A DNA stretch of 64,000 nucleotides from Chionoecetes opilio (GCA_016584305.1 JACEEZ010000390.1:1-64000); one strand, 5' to 3'. Shown: positions 22,130 to 34,544, counted from the stretch's first letter. Notes: generated by a model from the sequence alone, not told the origin. Made by a program: numbers and translations.

Positions 22130-23562
22130 ACTTCGCGGGTACTTCTGATAACAGCAGCGGTGGGGTTGGTTTTTGCCTTCCTTCCTGTCCTCATCCATTG
22201 TTCTGATTTTGCAGGTCCAGAAGGTTGAGAATTGCAGGTTGTTGGTATCAAAAACCAGAACACCGTCGCTGGACAGAGTTATAGTAGTGGCAAGAGGGTA
22301 GCTTGCGAGATCAACCCTATCCTAGTTAGTACTTGTTGGAGGATTCTCCGGAGCTGCAGTGTTAACCGGGGCTCCGAGTTCTTTGGGAACTGTTTTACAG
22401 ACTTGTTCTTGTTTCACTTTAAACATCATGTCAAGTCTAGAAGAAACTCAGGAGGTAACCCTGTTGTGCTTTATCTTGAGAAGCTGAAGGACTTGACATA
22501 TGCCCATGAGTATGCAGTGGCAGCTCAAATCGGTTCAATGTGCTCTTTGCCCTCAGCGACCCTGTAGAACTGACTGATACGTTCACACGCGAAACTCTCC
22601 AGGCTGCCAAGGATGGTAATGGGGAGCACCCGAGGTCAAGGCGTGGTTTTGTTTCGACAGAGACGTGGATAATATCGAGGAGTCGCGCTGCCAAAACATG
22701 CTGGAGCCAGGACCAGTACAGGGTTATGTCACAAAGGAATAGAACTCTCCTGAGGAGAGACAAGGAGAGAGAGGCATATCAGGAATCTCACAGGGATGTC
22801 AAGGGCCATTTGAACGCTAATGACCCCAACCCGTTTACCGAGCCCTAAAAATTTTGGCATGTTACCCTGAAACCGATCCTTCCACCGGTTGTATCTGTAG
22901 GAGACAATCCGGGTTGTAGGAGGCAAAAGGGGGCACCCATAAGTGAAGGACTTGACATGTGCCCCTGAGTATGCAGTGGCAGTCTCAAATTGGTTCAATG
23001 TGCTCTTTGCCCTCGAGGACCCTGTAGACCTGTGGGATACCTCACATATTAATCTCTCACCCCGACTGTCAAGGATGGTAATGGGGAGCACCCGAGATCA
23101 AGGCGGTTTTTGTCTCGACGGAGACGCTGGGGGATTATCGAGGAGAGTCCCGTGCCAAGCTTGCTGGGACCCAGGACCCAGTACAGGGTTATGTACAGAG
23201 GATTAAAACTCTCCCTAGAAAAGACCCAAAGGGGAGCTAGTCAGAATCTCGCCGAGGATGTCAAGGGCCATTAGAACGCCAATGACCTTCAATCCCTTTA
23301 CCGAGCCCTAAAGAAGTTGGTATTTACCCTGAAACCGATCCTTCCCACCGGGTTGCATCTGTAAGAGACAATCCGGGGTGGAGAAGGCAAAGGGGGCGCC
23401 CACAAGGCTCGTGGCTGGGTTTAATTTGATGTTTCATGCCGAGAGTTGCTTGGTATTGGGAAGGGGGCCTGCATGGGGACTCGCGCGTAGTGACCCCCGG
23501 GAGTGGCATCGTAGGGTGAGCAAGGCGACGCGCCCCTTGGCGTATACTCCCAATGATTGATT
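22130..23562 (+). mobile_element. RT-less RTE LINE fragment, duplicated form (U4)
   Basis: The order is the same as at 5,850-7,215: endonuclease end (YSSGKRVACEINPILVSTCW), linker, restart of the linker near 22,945, C-terminal tail. One-base indels are frequent. Confidence 0.7.
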
Positions 23563-23919
23563 GATTATTTGTGTGGGTTAACTAAGATCGACCGCTCAGT
23601 CAAACGTTCACAGATGTTAGGAATACTATATAATATACTGTATATAACTTTATGTAACGGGATGTGTAACTTGGAACGTATTTTCTTTCTAAACTCGGAT
23701 ATTTACCATATACTGAAGATAAATATTATGAATGTAGTATTGTCAACTTATTTCCATTTTTTATGTATTGCGATTACATATTTTGCGGAATATTTGTGTT
23801 TTCATGTGATTAAAAATGTTCCATGAAATACTTGTTCATGTTGTTCTCGGGGCAATATATATTTTTTCATCACAAAGGACTGGCCAGGGGCAAAAAAAAA
23901 AGGTTACAAAAAGTCCGCT

Positions 23920-24400
23920 TAATTACCATTTATCCCTATAAAGAAGACAGTAACAGAATAAAGAAAGGGGGTTAGGCCAATATAGTTCTGGAGGTGTTTT
24001 TTCACTCCTCTCTGAAAAAAATGTATGCCGTAAGGTGGCAAAATAGAAACAGGAAGAGAATTCCAGAGTTTGCCACTGATTCGGATGAAAGAGTAAAGAT
24101 ACTGATTAACTATTGCATTGGGAAGATGAACAGAATAGGGATGAGCATGAAATAAATGACTTGTAAAGCGAGGCCGCGGGAGGTGGGAAGGCTTGCTTAT
24201 AGTGAGTTCAGAAGAGCAGGGGAGAAATGAAAAATAGCGGTAGATATAGCAAGAGAAGTAACATTGTAGCAAGATTAAAAGATGAAAACAGTCAGTAGGA
24301 GGAAGGCGTTGATAAGAAAAAAGGCTTTTGACTAGCGTTTTTTTAGGAGGCGCATGAGTGGATCCCCCCAAAAAAATTTTAGACATTTCAAAATTTGGGA
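23920..24400 (-). mobile_element. Jockey-like LINE 3' end, antisense (U4, first)
   Basis: FHAHPYSVHLPNAIVNQYLY and SGKLWNSLPVSILPPYG are intact up to about 24,200; beyond that the sequence decays into homopolymer runs. Confidence 0.7.
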
Positions 24401-24755
24401 GGATGGGGGCCCCTATATTTATTTCACTTTCCCTTTTTTTTCCCCGTAAATTTGTAACCATATGTTTTTTTTACTTCCTTTTAAATCCCTTTAAAATTTT
24501 TGGGAGAAAAAAAAAACAATAATCAAAAATATTAATTTTGGGGTTTTAAATTTTTAAAAAAATTTTAAAAAAGTTAATTTTTTGCGGCATATTTTTTGAA
24601 ATTTTCAAGCTTTTTTCCCTTTAGAAATTGTCCTATACTTCGTGAAACAAAATTTCAACAGTTTTTTCCGTTTGTGTTTTTCCAAAACACTACACATCTT
24701 CCATGTTTTTGCACCATTGTATCTAAAGTGGGGAAAATTATTTTTTTTCCTTCAG

Positions 24756-24812
24756 CGAAAGGGACGAAAACCGGCCCAAAAGAAAAAAGGATCCGGGGGT
24801 TTCAGAAGGGAG
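24756..24812 (+). pseudogene. Degraded exon A (U4, first)
   Basis: Acceptor CCTTCAG is kept. The body has extra A and G runs, and the donor reads GAAAGG instead of GTAAGG. It lies in the low-quality block, so true loss cannot be separated from error. Confidence 0.45.
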
Positions 24813-25257
24813 GAAAGGAGTTTAATTTTTAAAGGGGGTAAATGCACACCTTGCCTCATATATCATCTTTTGTACGTAAACCCAAACCTTTGCCCGGCCT
24901 CACCCCAAAACCCGGTTCTAGCTAAATACCCCTATCGTTAACGCTTTTGTCTGGGGTTTTGCCCCAAAAATTGTAGTTTTAAAAATTTTCGAGTGTATTG
25001 TATAAACTATATAAATTTCCCTGGGTTTCACCAAGTTTTGGGCAAATATCACAATGCACACAATATACTTTCCCTTTGGGAAAATATCTTAAATTAAAAA
25101 TTTCCGGGTAAAGAAATATAAAAACTACGGTTTTTTTTTAAAAGGGATTTAGAAAAAAAGGGTAAGATTTTTTGGGCTACAGTGCACCATACAGATGTTT
25201 TAGAGTAGATAGAAAAGTTTTTTTTTTCATGTGTGATTAATTTTTTTTCCCCTTTAG

Positions 25258-25326
25258 AAACTTTAAACTTTGTGGCTGGGGGAAGATCACAGCCCAAAGG
25301 AAAAAACCCAAATTTCCAGAATGGGG
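25258..25326 (+). pseudogene. Degraded exon B (U4, first)
   Basis: Still 69 nt between CCTTTAG and GTAAGG. Several bases differ from the Cys-type exon (for example TGTGGCTGGGGG for TGTGGCTGCGGG). Confidence 0.45.
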
Positions 25327-25479
25327 GTAAGGAACCAAAGATTTCCCTCATCTAGTATGAGAGAGATAATTTATTAGTTACTGTGTTCAAAATTTTTTAA
25401 AAATTTCCCATAAATTGAACTTCGCTCTGTACCTTTGATATCATAGCTGCGGTGTGGGTTTTTTTTTCCCTTTCCCTTT

Positions 25480-26455
25480 CCCCTTCATCATCCTTTCCTT
25501 CCCTTTTTCGCTTGGTCCAAGGTTGAGAAGGGAGGTTTTTTTATCAGAGACCAGAGCTGCACCGTGGATATTTAAAGTAATCCCAAAAGGGGGTAGATGG
25601 CGGGGTTCAAAAAACATTTTCTTTAGTAGTTTTTGGAGGTTCTCCAGAGCCCCAGTTTTTTACCGGGGCTCCAAATTCTCTGAAACTGTTCATGACTTTT
25701 TTTGTAAATTTTAAGCTTCATGTTAAGTCCAGAAAAATCTCATAAAGGAAAAAAACCCTTTACGGGTTTTTTTAATTTTGGGAAAAGGCTGAAGGATTTG
25801 GGAAATGTTCCCAAAAGGGAAAGTCTCAAATCGGTTCAATATGCTCTTTCCCCTCGGGGACCCTGTAAAACCCGTGGGATAATTTTAAAAATGTAAAAAC
25901 TTTCCGGGCTGCCCAAGAAGGGTAAGGGGGAAATTCCCCGGGGTAAAGGGCCCCGGGTTTTTTGTCTCGACGGGGGACCTGGGGGATTCGAGGAGTCCCG
26001 CTCCCAAAACATGCGGGGAAACCCGGGCCCAGACGGGGTTATGTCAAAAGGACTAGAACTCCCCCGAGGAGGGGAACAAGTAGAGGCATGTCAAAAAATC
26101 CGCTGAGGATGTAAAAGGCCTTTTGGGCCCGCTAATGACCCCCAAAGTTTCCAACCCGTTCCCGACCCCTAAAAGGAAGTTGGCATTTTCCCCTAAAAAA
26201 CCAATCTTTCCCCCCGGGGTTTTGTACCCGAAAGAGACACCCCGGCGGGAAGATCAAAGGGGGGGGCCAACAAGGCTTTTGGCCCTGGGGCAATTTGATG
26301 TTTCGTCCCGGAAATTCCCTTGGAAAGGGGAAGGGACCGGCAGGGGGATTGGGCCGCGTTTTTGCCCCCCGGGAGGGGGGGGTGGCATCGTGGGTGGGCA
26401 AGGCCCCCCCCGCCCCCCTTTGGCGTACCCCCCCAATGCTTGATTGTTTATTGGG
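25480..26455 (+). mobile_element. RT-less RTE LINE fragment (U4, second; heavily corrupted)
   Basis: It can be aligned by eye to 9,118-10,024 through islands such as CGGTTCAATATGCTCTTT and GACTAGAACT. G and C runs are greatly lengthened (up to 9 in a row). Confidence 0.6.
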
Positions 26456-26824
26456 GGGGGAACTAAGATAAAGGGCTCAGAAAAAACCTTAACGGATTTT
26501 GGGAATCCCTATATCATATATGTTTTTAAAATTTAATGAAACGGGTTTATGTAACCGGAACTTTTTTTGGTTTTCAAAACTCTAAATTCTTCCATTTACT
26601 GAAGAAAAAATTTATGAGTGTAGTTTTAAACCCACTTTTTTTTCCCTTTTTATGAAATTTTAAATTGAAATTTTTGGGGAAATTTCCCGTTTTTTTAAAA
26701 CGTGTTTAAAAAATTTTCCCATGAATATTTGTTTATGCGCTCTCGGGAAAAATAATTTTTTTTTTAACATCAAAAGGACGGGCCCAAAGGCCCAAAAAAA
26801 AAAGGTAACATTAAGTCGCCTTAG

Positions 26825-27320
26825 TTACCTTTTCCCAAATAAAAAAGTAGAAAAGGGAGAATAAAGAAAGGGGGGTGGACCAATTTATTTCTGAAGGTGA
26901 CTGTCACTCCTCTTTTAAAAGTTTTAAAGGCCCGTAGGAAGGTAAAAAATGGAAACAGGAAGGGGGTTCCAGATTTTTCCCCGTAAATAGGGAAAGAAAG
27001 GAAAAGATACTGTTTATTATTGCTAACTTTGAATGGGAAGTAGTCAGAAAAGGGATATAAAAAAAAAAAAAGTTTTGTATAGGAGGGCCCGGGAGGAGGG
27101 GGGGCTGCATTTAGCAAGTTAAAAAGAAAGTGACCATGAAAATAACGGGGGGTTTTTACAAGAGAAGAAAACTTTTGCGGCGGTGTTTAAAGATTGAAGG
27201 GACTGTTTTTTAGGGGGAAAGGTTGGGTTTAAGACAAAAGGGCTTTTGATCACCCCCTGTTTGGGAAAGCATGTTTACGGGACCCCCGCAAAAATGTGAG
27301 ACTTTATTCCATACAGGGGC
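26825..27320 (-). mobile_element. Jockey-like LINE 3' end, antisense (U4, second)
   Basis: Recognisable by position and by GAGGAGGGGGGGCTGCA and GTCAGAAAAGGGATA; no continuous frame remains. Confidence 0.55.
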
Positions 27321-27671
27321 GAAAAGGCCCCCTATATTTTTATTTCACATCCTTTTTTTTCCCCTGAAAATTTAAACCAATTTGTTATTTTAATTCCAAT
27401 TACCCAAAATTAAAATTTTAGGGAAAAAAAAGGGGCCCAAAATTTAAATGAATTATAAATAAAGGTTTTGAAATCAAAATAAAACAACAGTTACTGTTTT
27501 GCGGGTTTTTCTGTTTTTTCAAAGCATTTTTTTTGTACAGAAATCGTTTTATACTTGGGGGTTTTCGAAAAAGCAACAGTTTTTTCCAGCTTGTAGTTTT
27601 TCCAAAACACTACACATTTCCATGTTTTTTCACCATTGGAAACTCACGTGTGAATTTTTCTTTTTTTCCCG

Positions 27672-27726
27672 CGACAATGTACGATAAAAGCCAAGAACAG
27701 GGGAAACCAGGGTTTAGAAAGGGGGG
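27672..27726 (+). pseudogene. Degraded exon A (U4, second)
   Basis: GCGACAATGTACGATAAAAG resembles the exon start, but the acceptor reads CCCG rather than TCAG and no GT donor is recognisable. Confidence 0.35.
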
Positions 27727-28156
27727 TTTAAGGGGGTTTAAATTTTTAAAGGGTCACTGCCCCCCCTTTCCCACAACCTCCCAGTACGGAACCCACCTGG
27801 GCCCATTTCCCCCCTCACACCAAAACCCCGTTTTTGCTAAATACCACCCCTCGTTATAATTTTTTTCTACCTTTTTCCATTTGTGCTGGAATTTTCGAAT
27901 TTTATTTTATCACTTTATAAAGTTACTTTGTTTCACCAAATTTAGGGCTATATCACGCTTTACACCAAAACACCCTTTTGGGAAAAGATTTCATTATCTT
28001 TTAACTGTAGGGAAAGGAAATTAATTTCGATATTATTTTTAAAGGGGGCTTATAAAAAAATTTTAAAAATTTCGTTTCTACAGTGCACCATATTAAATGT
28101 TTTGGGCAAGTAGATTGCATCGGTTTGTCTTTTGTGAAAAATTTTTTTCCTTAAAA

Positions 28157-28226
28157 CAACCTAAACAATGGGGGCTTTTCGGGAAAGTCACAGACCAAAA
28201 CAGAGAAACCCGGGGGTCGGAGTGAG
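28157..28226 (+). pseudogene. Degraded exon B (U4, second)
   Basis: The acceptor is altered (TTCCTTAAAAC) while the GAG/GTAAGG donor is intact. Unlike the second B copies of U1-U3 it does not contain the 716-bp insertion, so that insertion postdates the split of these units or was lost here. Confidence 0.4.
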
Positions 28227-28399
28227 GTAAGGGAACCAAAAATTTTCCCCATTATGTATTTTAGGAGTAACTTACTATTAGGTACCCTTTTGTACCAAAA
28301 TTTTTTTTTCAAAAAATTTTTTCCCTAAAATTTAACTTCGCGGGTGACATTTGATATCATAGCAGCCGGGGTGGGTTTTTCCCTTTCCCTTTTCCTTTC

Positions 28400-29355
28400 C
28401 CGTCATCACCTCCTCCTAATTTTTCCGGCCAAAAAAGGGCCAGAAGGTGAAAAATTGCAGGTTCTTTTTTTTCAAAAAGGGCCAAACTTCCACCGCGGGC
28501 AGGGGATTTATAATGCCAGAGGGGGATTTTGGGAGAAAAAACCAAACCTTTGTTTTTTTTTTTGGGATTTATTGGGGATTCTCCCAAAAACTCCCGGGGT
28601 TTTCCGGGGCACCGAGTTTTTTGCAAATGAATTTACATACTTTCTCTTGCCAAAAACCCTTATTCAAGTCCAAAAAAAATCTCAAAAAGTAACCCTACTG
28701 GTTTTTTCTGAAAACTGAAGGACTTGACATGTGCCCATAGTATGCAGTGGAAATCCCCAAATTTGATTCCCAAAGTGCCGGTGCCCCCGGGCCCTGTAGA
28801 ACTTGAGATCCTTTAAACGTTAAAACTCTCCAGGCTTTTTCAAGGATGATAATGGGGAGCACCCAGGGCTAGACTGTTTTTTGGTTTTGACGGGCAAGCT
28901 GGAAAATATTTAGGAGAATATCGCACCCTGGTTGCTGGGAAAATAGGAAACCCTACAGGGTTATGTCACAAAGGACTAGAAAATTCCCCAGGAGAACCCC
29001 TGTTTGGGGGTGGCAGAATTCGCTGAGGAGTTTAAGGGCCATTTGAACCTCAAAACCTTTTCCCAAACCGTTTCCGAGCCCCAAGAAGTTGGCATGTTAC
29101 ACCCGGGAAACCCCGATCCCTTCCCACCCGGTTTTATCTGTAAGAGACAAACCGGGGGGGGGAAGGTTAAAGGGGCCCCCCACAAGGTTGTTTGGGTGGG
29201 GGAAATTTTATGGGCCTTTGTGCCGAGAGTTTCTTGGATGGAAGGGAAAACCCGCGGGGGGGTCGCGCTTGGGACCCCCAGGACACGTCGGAGGGTGAGC
29301 AAGGTGGGCGCGCCCCTTTTGGGGTATAAACCCCCCAAAGTTTATTTAAATTTAA
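28400..29355 (+). mobile_element. RT-less RTE LINE fragment (U4, third; heavily corrupted)
   Basis: Islands such as GAAGGACTTGACATGTGCCC, GGGTTATGTCACAAAGG and GAAGTTGGCATGTTAC identify it. It is followed by the AT-rich spacer near 29,367. Confidence 0.55.
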
Positions 29356-29689
29356 ATTTGTGGGTTAACTAAGGGTCGACCGCCCCAGTTTAAACCCTTC
29401 CCGGGTGTTAGGAATACTATTAATATACTGTATATAACTTTATGTAAAAGGATTTTGTACCTGGAAATTTTTTTTTTTTTAAACTGGAATTTTCAATATA
29501 AATGAAAGATAAAAACTGGGAATGTTAGGGAAGGTTTTTGTCAAACTTATTTCCCTTTTTTTTTAAAAGTTTAAATTTGGGGTATTTTGCGGATATTCGT
29601 GTTTTTTAAATTTATTAAAAAAAGGTTTTCCGGGAAAACTTTTTTATGTCGTTCTTGGGGCATTATAATTTTTTTTTTCTCAAAAGGAC

Positions 29690-29820
29690 TGGCCGGGCAA
29701 AAAAAGTTTAAAAAAAGTTTCCCCTGTTACCATTGTTTCCTATGGGGAAAAGACAGTAGGAATAAAGGGGAAAAGGGGTTGGGCCAATTTTTTTATGGGC
29801 CAATTTAGACCACCCCGTTT
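29690..29820 (-). mobile_element. Short LINE 3' end remnant
   Basis: The stretch after the AT-rich spacer (GGACTGGCC, then GGGTTGGGCCAATTT) matches the start of the antisense LINE fragment in the other units. It breaks off where the foldback element begins. Confidence 0.4.
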
Positions 29821-29929
29821 TTTACCTGGGCTGCACACGCACCAAGGTTTTGAATTTTTCGGGCTGCAAGGGCCTGCGGGGCCCGCAAAGGATTAGGGGG
29901 TCTTTTGGGCTATCATATAGGACTGGGGT

Positions 29930-30725
29930 TTTTTCATAATATTATATACTGTAAAAACTTCGTAAATGGTTGTTCTAAATATTAATTTAAATAAAAACAG
30001 TAAAAAACCCCTTAAAAAAATGCCAATTTCGAGACCTGAAAAAAAAAATGCATGAACTTAAAATTCACTTCAAAATCTTTCGCCATTTTTAAAAATTTGC
30101 GGGGTAAAATTTTTTTCATGAAGGGGATCAATTTGAAGGCAAAATTTTTTACCTTTCCTTGCTAATTTCGTTTATCTGATTTAATTAATTAAAACCCTAC
30201 AAAATTTAGCGTTTTAAAAAAAAATAAAAAATCAACAAAACTGGTAAAAATTTCCCAAAGGATGATGGGTTTTTTATTTAATTATTTTTCCCTTTTTTTG
30301 ATAAAATGAAATTTTCAACCCTGTTAAAAAAAGCGTTGAAATAAAAAATAACCCCATCCTTTGGGGGAAATTTTCCCGATTTATTTTTTTATTTATTTTT
30401 TTAACGCTAATTTATGCTGGTTCTAATTTTATTTATCATAACGGAAAAATTAAACAAAGGAAAACTAATAAAAGGCGCTTTTATTGAACCCTTCATGATA
30501 AAATTTTACTCGCAAATTTTAAAAAGGCGAAAAGTTGAGTGAATATTAAAAAAAATTTCATGCTATTTCTTTAGTTCCCTATGGCATTTCTTTTGCGTGT
30601 TTTACTGTTTTTTATTTGGTAAAAATTTAGAACAAACTTTACGAAGATTACAGTAATTAAAATAACGATTAACCCGTCTATAATTTCCCTAATTTTAATT
30701 TTATATATATATATATTATATAGGA
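29930..30725. mobile_element. Foldback (long inverted repeat) element, noisy copy
   Basis: The left arm (TATACTGTAAAAACTTCGTA, near 29,945) is complementary to the right arm (ACTTTACGAAGATTACAG, near 30,635). The centre is AT-rich with GGGGGAAATTTTCCCGA near 30,365. It is the same family as 58,291-59,136 and 35,226-35,637. It is non-coding. Confidence 0.55.
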
Positions 30726-30789
30726 AACCGACGGCCCCCCGATTCAGGGGAAGTTCAGGCCCTGTGCAACAGGCCGAATTTCCTTTCGC

Positions 30790-31215
30790 AGTCCCGGGAT
30801 ATTTGGGCTATGGTTTGGGGTGTCTTGTACTCCTCTCTTTAAAAAAATTTAGGGTTTTAGGAAGGGGGAAAAATGAAAAAAGGAAAAGAGTTCCAGAGTT
30901 TACCCCCTGATTTGGGTGAAGAGTAAAAATCCCGGAAATATTTTCATTGGGAAAAATGGACAGAAAAGGGGGTGAGCATGAAAAAATTGTCGGGAAAAAC
31001 GAGGGCCCCGGGGGGGGGGGGAGGGTTGGGGTTTGGGCCCTTAGGAAAAGGGAAATTTGGGATGAAAATAAAAGGTAGAAATAGCAAGAGAAGCAACATT
31101 GGGGGGGGGTATTCAAAGATTTTAAGACAGTTTAGTAAGAAAAGGCAGTTGATAAAACGGAAAGGGTTTTTACTCGGCCCGTTTAGGAGAGCTGGATGAT
31201 GGATCCCCCCCCAAA
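30790..31215 (-). mobile_element. Jockey-like LINE 3' end, antisense (U4, third; noisy)
   Basis: It aligns with 35,795-36,213 (TACTCCTCTCTTTAAAAAAA..., GAGTTCCAGAGTTTACC, CCCGTTTAGGAGAGCTGGATG) with many extra G and C bases. Confidence 0.55.
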
Positions 31216-31589
31216 AAAAGGGGAAAAATTTTCCCTTCAGGGGGGGCTAAGGCCCCTTTGGGCCCATAGTTTTTTTACATCCATTTTAAACCCCCGTAAA
31301 ATTCAACCTATGTTTAAATTTTTCTTCCCTATAATTCCCATGAAATTGAAAACAGAAAAAAAGGGTAATTTAGAATCATGTTTGGGAAAAGGTTTTTAAA
31401 TGATAAGAAAAATACTCTTTTCGGCAATTCTTTTTAATTTTAGTGCTTTTTTCCCCCCATAAATTGTCCTATACTTTCGTTTTAAGAAAACAAAGTTTTT
31501 ACGGGTTGGGAGTTTTTTTTCAAACAAATACACATTTCCAGAAAGGGACCCTTTTATTTTTTCCCCGTGGAATTATTCTTTTCCTTTAG

Positions 31590-31647
31590 CGACCCAAAGG
31601 GGGACGATAAAAAGGGCCCAAAAACAGGGACGCGGGGCAGAAGGGAG
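31590..31647 (+). pseudogene. Degraded exon A (end of U4)
   Basis: 58 nt between TTTAG and GTAAGAG; four extra bases in homopolymers destroy the phase. The sister exon at 36,556 is intact, and both lie just upstream of the 4.95-kb duplicated block. Confidence 0.45.
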
Positions 31648-32173
31648 GTAAGAGTTAACTTTTTAAAGGGTCACTGCACACCTTGCTCCATTCTCTTGAC
31701 GGGGAACCAAACCCGGCCTGGCCTACACCAACCCTGTGTTTCCTTTCTAAATACCACCTATCATTAACGCTTTTTTCTACTTTGTCCATAATATAGCTTG
31801 TAATTTTCGAGTGTATTGTATCACTTTATAAAGTTACTCGTTTCGTTTTGGCCGAAAAGGCGAGCGTATTGTTAATATGCTGCCGGGACCTCACACACCA
31901 CACACACACACATATCATCCTCTTGGCTCAAGAGGCAGAGTAACTGGCTTTTCATTGATTTATTAATCCTTTTATATATTTTTTTCTATTAATTTATGTG
32001 TGTATTACATTTGTTTATTACTCTCTCTCTCTCTCTCTCTCTGCCCCCCCTTCACTCTTTCTCAATCATATATTGCTCCCGTGGGAGGGAGGGAGGGACT
32101 GGTATTTAAATTTAAAGGAGGAAGAGGAAATGTATGGTAGATATACAGTATCAAGAAAGAGGAGAGCGAAGGA

Positions 32174-32681
<508 letters not shown>

Positions 32682-32928
32682 GGTTAAAGGGGGAAGCATA
32701 TCTATGGTGTTAATCCGTTTTATCTCAAAACTCCAGACCACGCTGCCACATCCTTCTCCTTTCCATCCCTCTCCTCTCGTCCAACGCGAGAACATGGGTT
32801 TGGGTGGGGTGCTGAGCATTGCTCACGATAGTACATCAGTTTAAACAGCTTTTACGTGTTTCACAATACTGTATATCTTTCATGTATTGCACCCTTGTAT
32901 CTCACGTGTGAATTACTCTATCCTTCAG

Positions 32929-32982
32929 CGACAAGGAGACGACAACAGGCCAAGAACAGGTATCCGGCGGTTCAGAAGGGAG
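32929..32982 (+). CDS. Exon A (54 nt)
   Basis: It reads DKETTTGQEQVSGGSEG plus the shared Ser. It is the first of 31 consecutive intact exons ending at 53,129. The intron to exon B is only 164 bp. Confidence 0.65.
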
Positions 32983-33146
32983 GTAAGGAGTTAACTTTTA
33001 AGGATCACTGCACACCTTGCCTCACATATCATCTATTTACGTGAACCACACCTGTAAAATTGTGACTGCTATATTGACAGCTACCATACATATGTACAGT
33101 AGATTGCACCGGTTTATCTCACATGTGAATTATTCTTTTCCTTTAG

Positions 33147-33215
33147 CAACTACCAAAAATACGGCGGCGGGGCGAGTGCACACCAAGGACAAAAAACCGA
33201 AGTGTCAGGAGGGAG
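33147..33215 (+). CDS. Exon B (69 nt), Cys-free Gly-rich form
   Basis: TTTCCTTTAG before, GTAAGAAACC after. It reads NYQKYGGGASAHQGQ, then KTEVSGG and the shared Ser. Compared with the U2/U3 forms, GGGA replaces CGCG. This form is the most frequent module of the array. Confidence 0.65.
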
Positions 33216-33479
33216 GTAAGAAACCAAGGATTTCCTCCTCTATGTACTGACAGAGGCAGCTTACTATTAAGTTACTCTTGTGTACAAGATATGTGACAAA
33301 TTTCCCATTAATAATTAAGCACTTGTATCATCTATGTACGTGAACCACACCTGTGCCCGTGCCTCACACCAACCCTGTGTTCTTGCTAAATACCACCTAT
33401 CTTATAAATTCAATCAATCACTTTCCTATTTCCTACACAGACTCTCCAGATAGCCCCTTCTAACTTTCCTGAAAGCAAA

Positions 33480-33650
33480 GCCGCCTTCCGGGCGGACTTT
33501 TTGGCTAGCTCCTGCGGAGGGCTATTGGTGGGCCTTCAGCCCACCACCTGTGTTTGGTGGGCCTTCGGCCCACCAAACACAGACTTTCCAGATAGACCCA
33601 TTACCCACCACCTCGGCCCACCAAACACACTCTCCAGATAGCCCCTTCTA
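33480..33650. repeat. Cluster of GC-rich hairpins
   Basis: A perfect hairpin at 33,550-33,580 has 14-bp arms GTGTTTGGTGGGCC around TTC. Smaller ones are GGTGGGCCTTCAGCCCACC (33,525-33,543) and CCGCCTTCCGGGCGG near 33,481. The phrase CTCCAGATAGCCCCTTCTAA recurs at about 33,443 and 33,631. The cluster lies within about 800 bp present only in this copy of the duplicated block. Confidence 0.75.
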
Positions 33651-33671
33651 ATTTTCCTGAAATGTATGTAT

Positions 33672-33922
33672 TCCCCCCACCCATTCACTCACCCATTACC
33701 CATCACCCCCCACCCATTCACTCAACCATTACCCATCACCCCCCACCCATTCACTCACCCATTACCCATCACCACACACCCATTCACTCACCCATTACCC
33801 ATCACCCCCCACCTATTCCTTCACCCATCACCCATCACCCCCCACCCATTCACTCACCCATCACCCCACACCCTTTACCCATCACCCCACCCATTCACTC
33901 ACCTATTACCCATCACCCTACA
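33672..33922. repeat. 33-bp minisatellite, about 8 units
   Basis: Units of 33 bp built from CCCCCCACCCATTCACTC and ACCCATTACCCATCA repeat about eight times with shortened units near 33,860. The unit is a multiple of three and stop-free, so it gives artificial open frames (Pro/His/Ile/Thr-rich). No splice or start signals support coding. Confidence 0.9.
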
Positions 33923-34105
33923 TCAAGGTTTCCTCAATTCTCGCAACCCATTTTTTTTCTTCAGTTCTCGCTAATAAGCTGTTAAAAAAAGAAAAAAAAG
34001 TGATCGGATTATCCTATAAGTGGGCTTCAAACCTTCCCCTGGTCAACCTGATTCCAAAAATGTGACATATGATGGGATTCCGCCACAGGGGGCGGCACCT
34101 ATCGC

Positions 34106-34210
<105 letters not shown>

Positions 34211-34440
34211 CACACACACTTTCGCTTATATTATTATAGAAGAAAAAGAAAAAGAAAATTATTTTTTTTTGACAGATTTCTATCATGTACATTATCAGCA
34301 GAAAACTTCTTAAGATTTAGATATAGGAAGATTTCTGATTTCTGCATGTCTTGCCATCTTTGCAGCTTATATTGTATTTTTGTGTATTTTATTAACTGTA
34401 TTTTGTGAAATATCCGCATTTACAGAATGCCTAAGTTTAT

Positions 34441-34477
34441 AGACTGACACATGTTTGCAGTGTTTCAGTGTCAGTCT
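34441..34477 (+). other. Conserved intronic hairpin before exon C
   Basis: AGACTGACAC and GTGTCAGTCT form a perfect 10-bp stem around a 17-nt loop, ending about 67 nt before the exon C acceptor. The same hairpin precedes all ten C/C' exons. It could affect splicing; the stem is too short for a microRNA precursor. Confidence 0.6.
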
Positions 34478-34544
34478 GCACTCTTCTTGTCTACAGGAGA
34501 ATCTGTCGAGTGTTAACTCAAATATAATTATTATTGTCCTTTAG

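Noticed and set aside
33662..33985. Pro/His/Ile-rich open frames of about 100 codons
   Set aside because: They come from a 33-bp minisatellite whose unit is a multiple of three; two frames are open at once.
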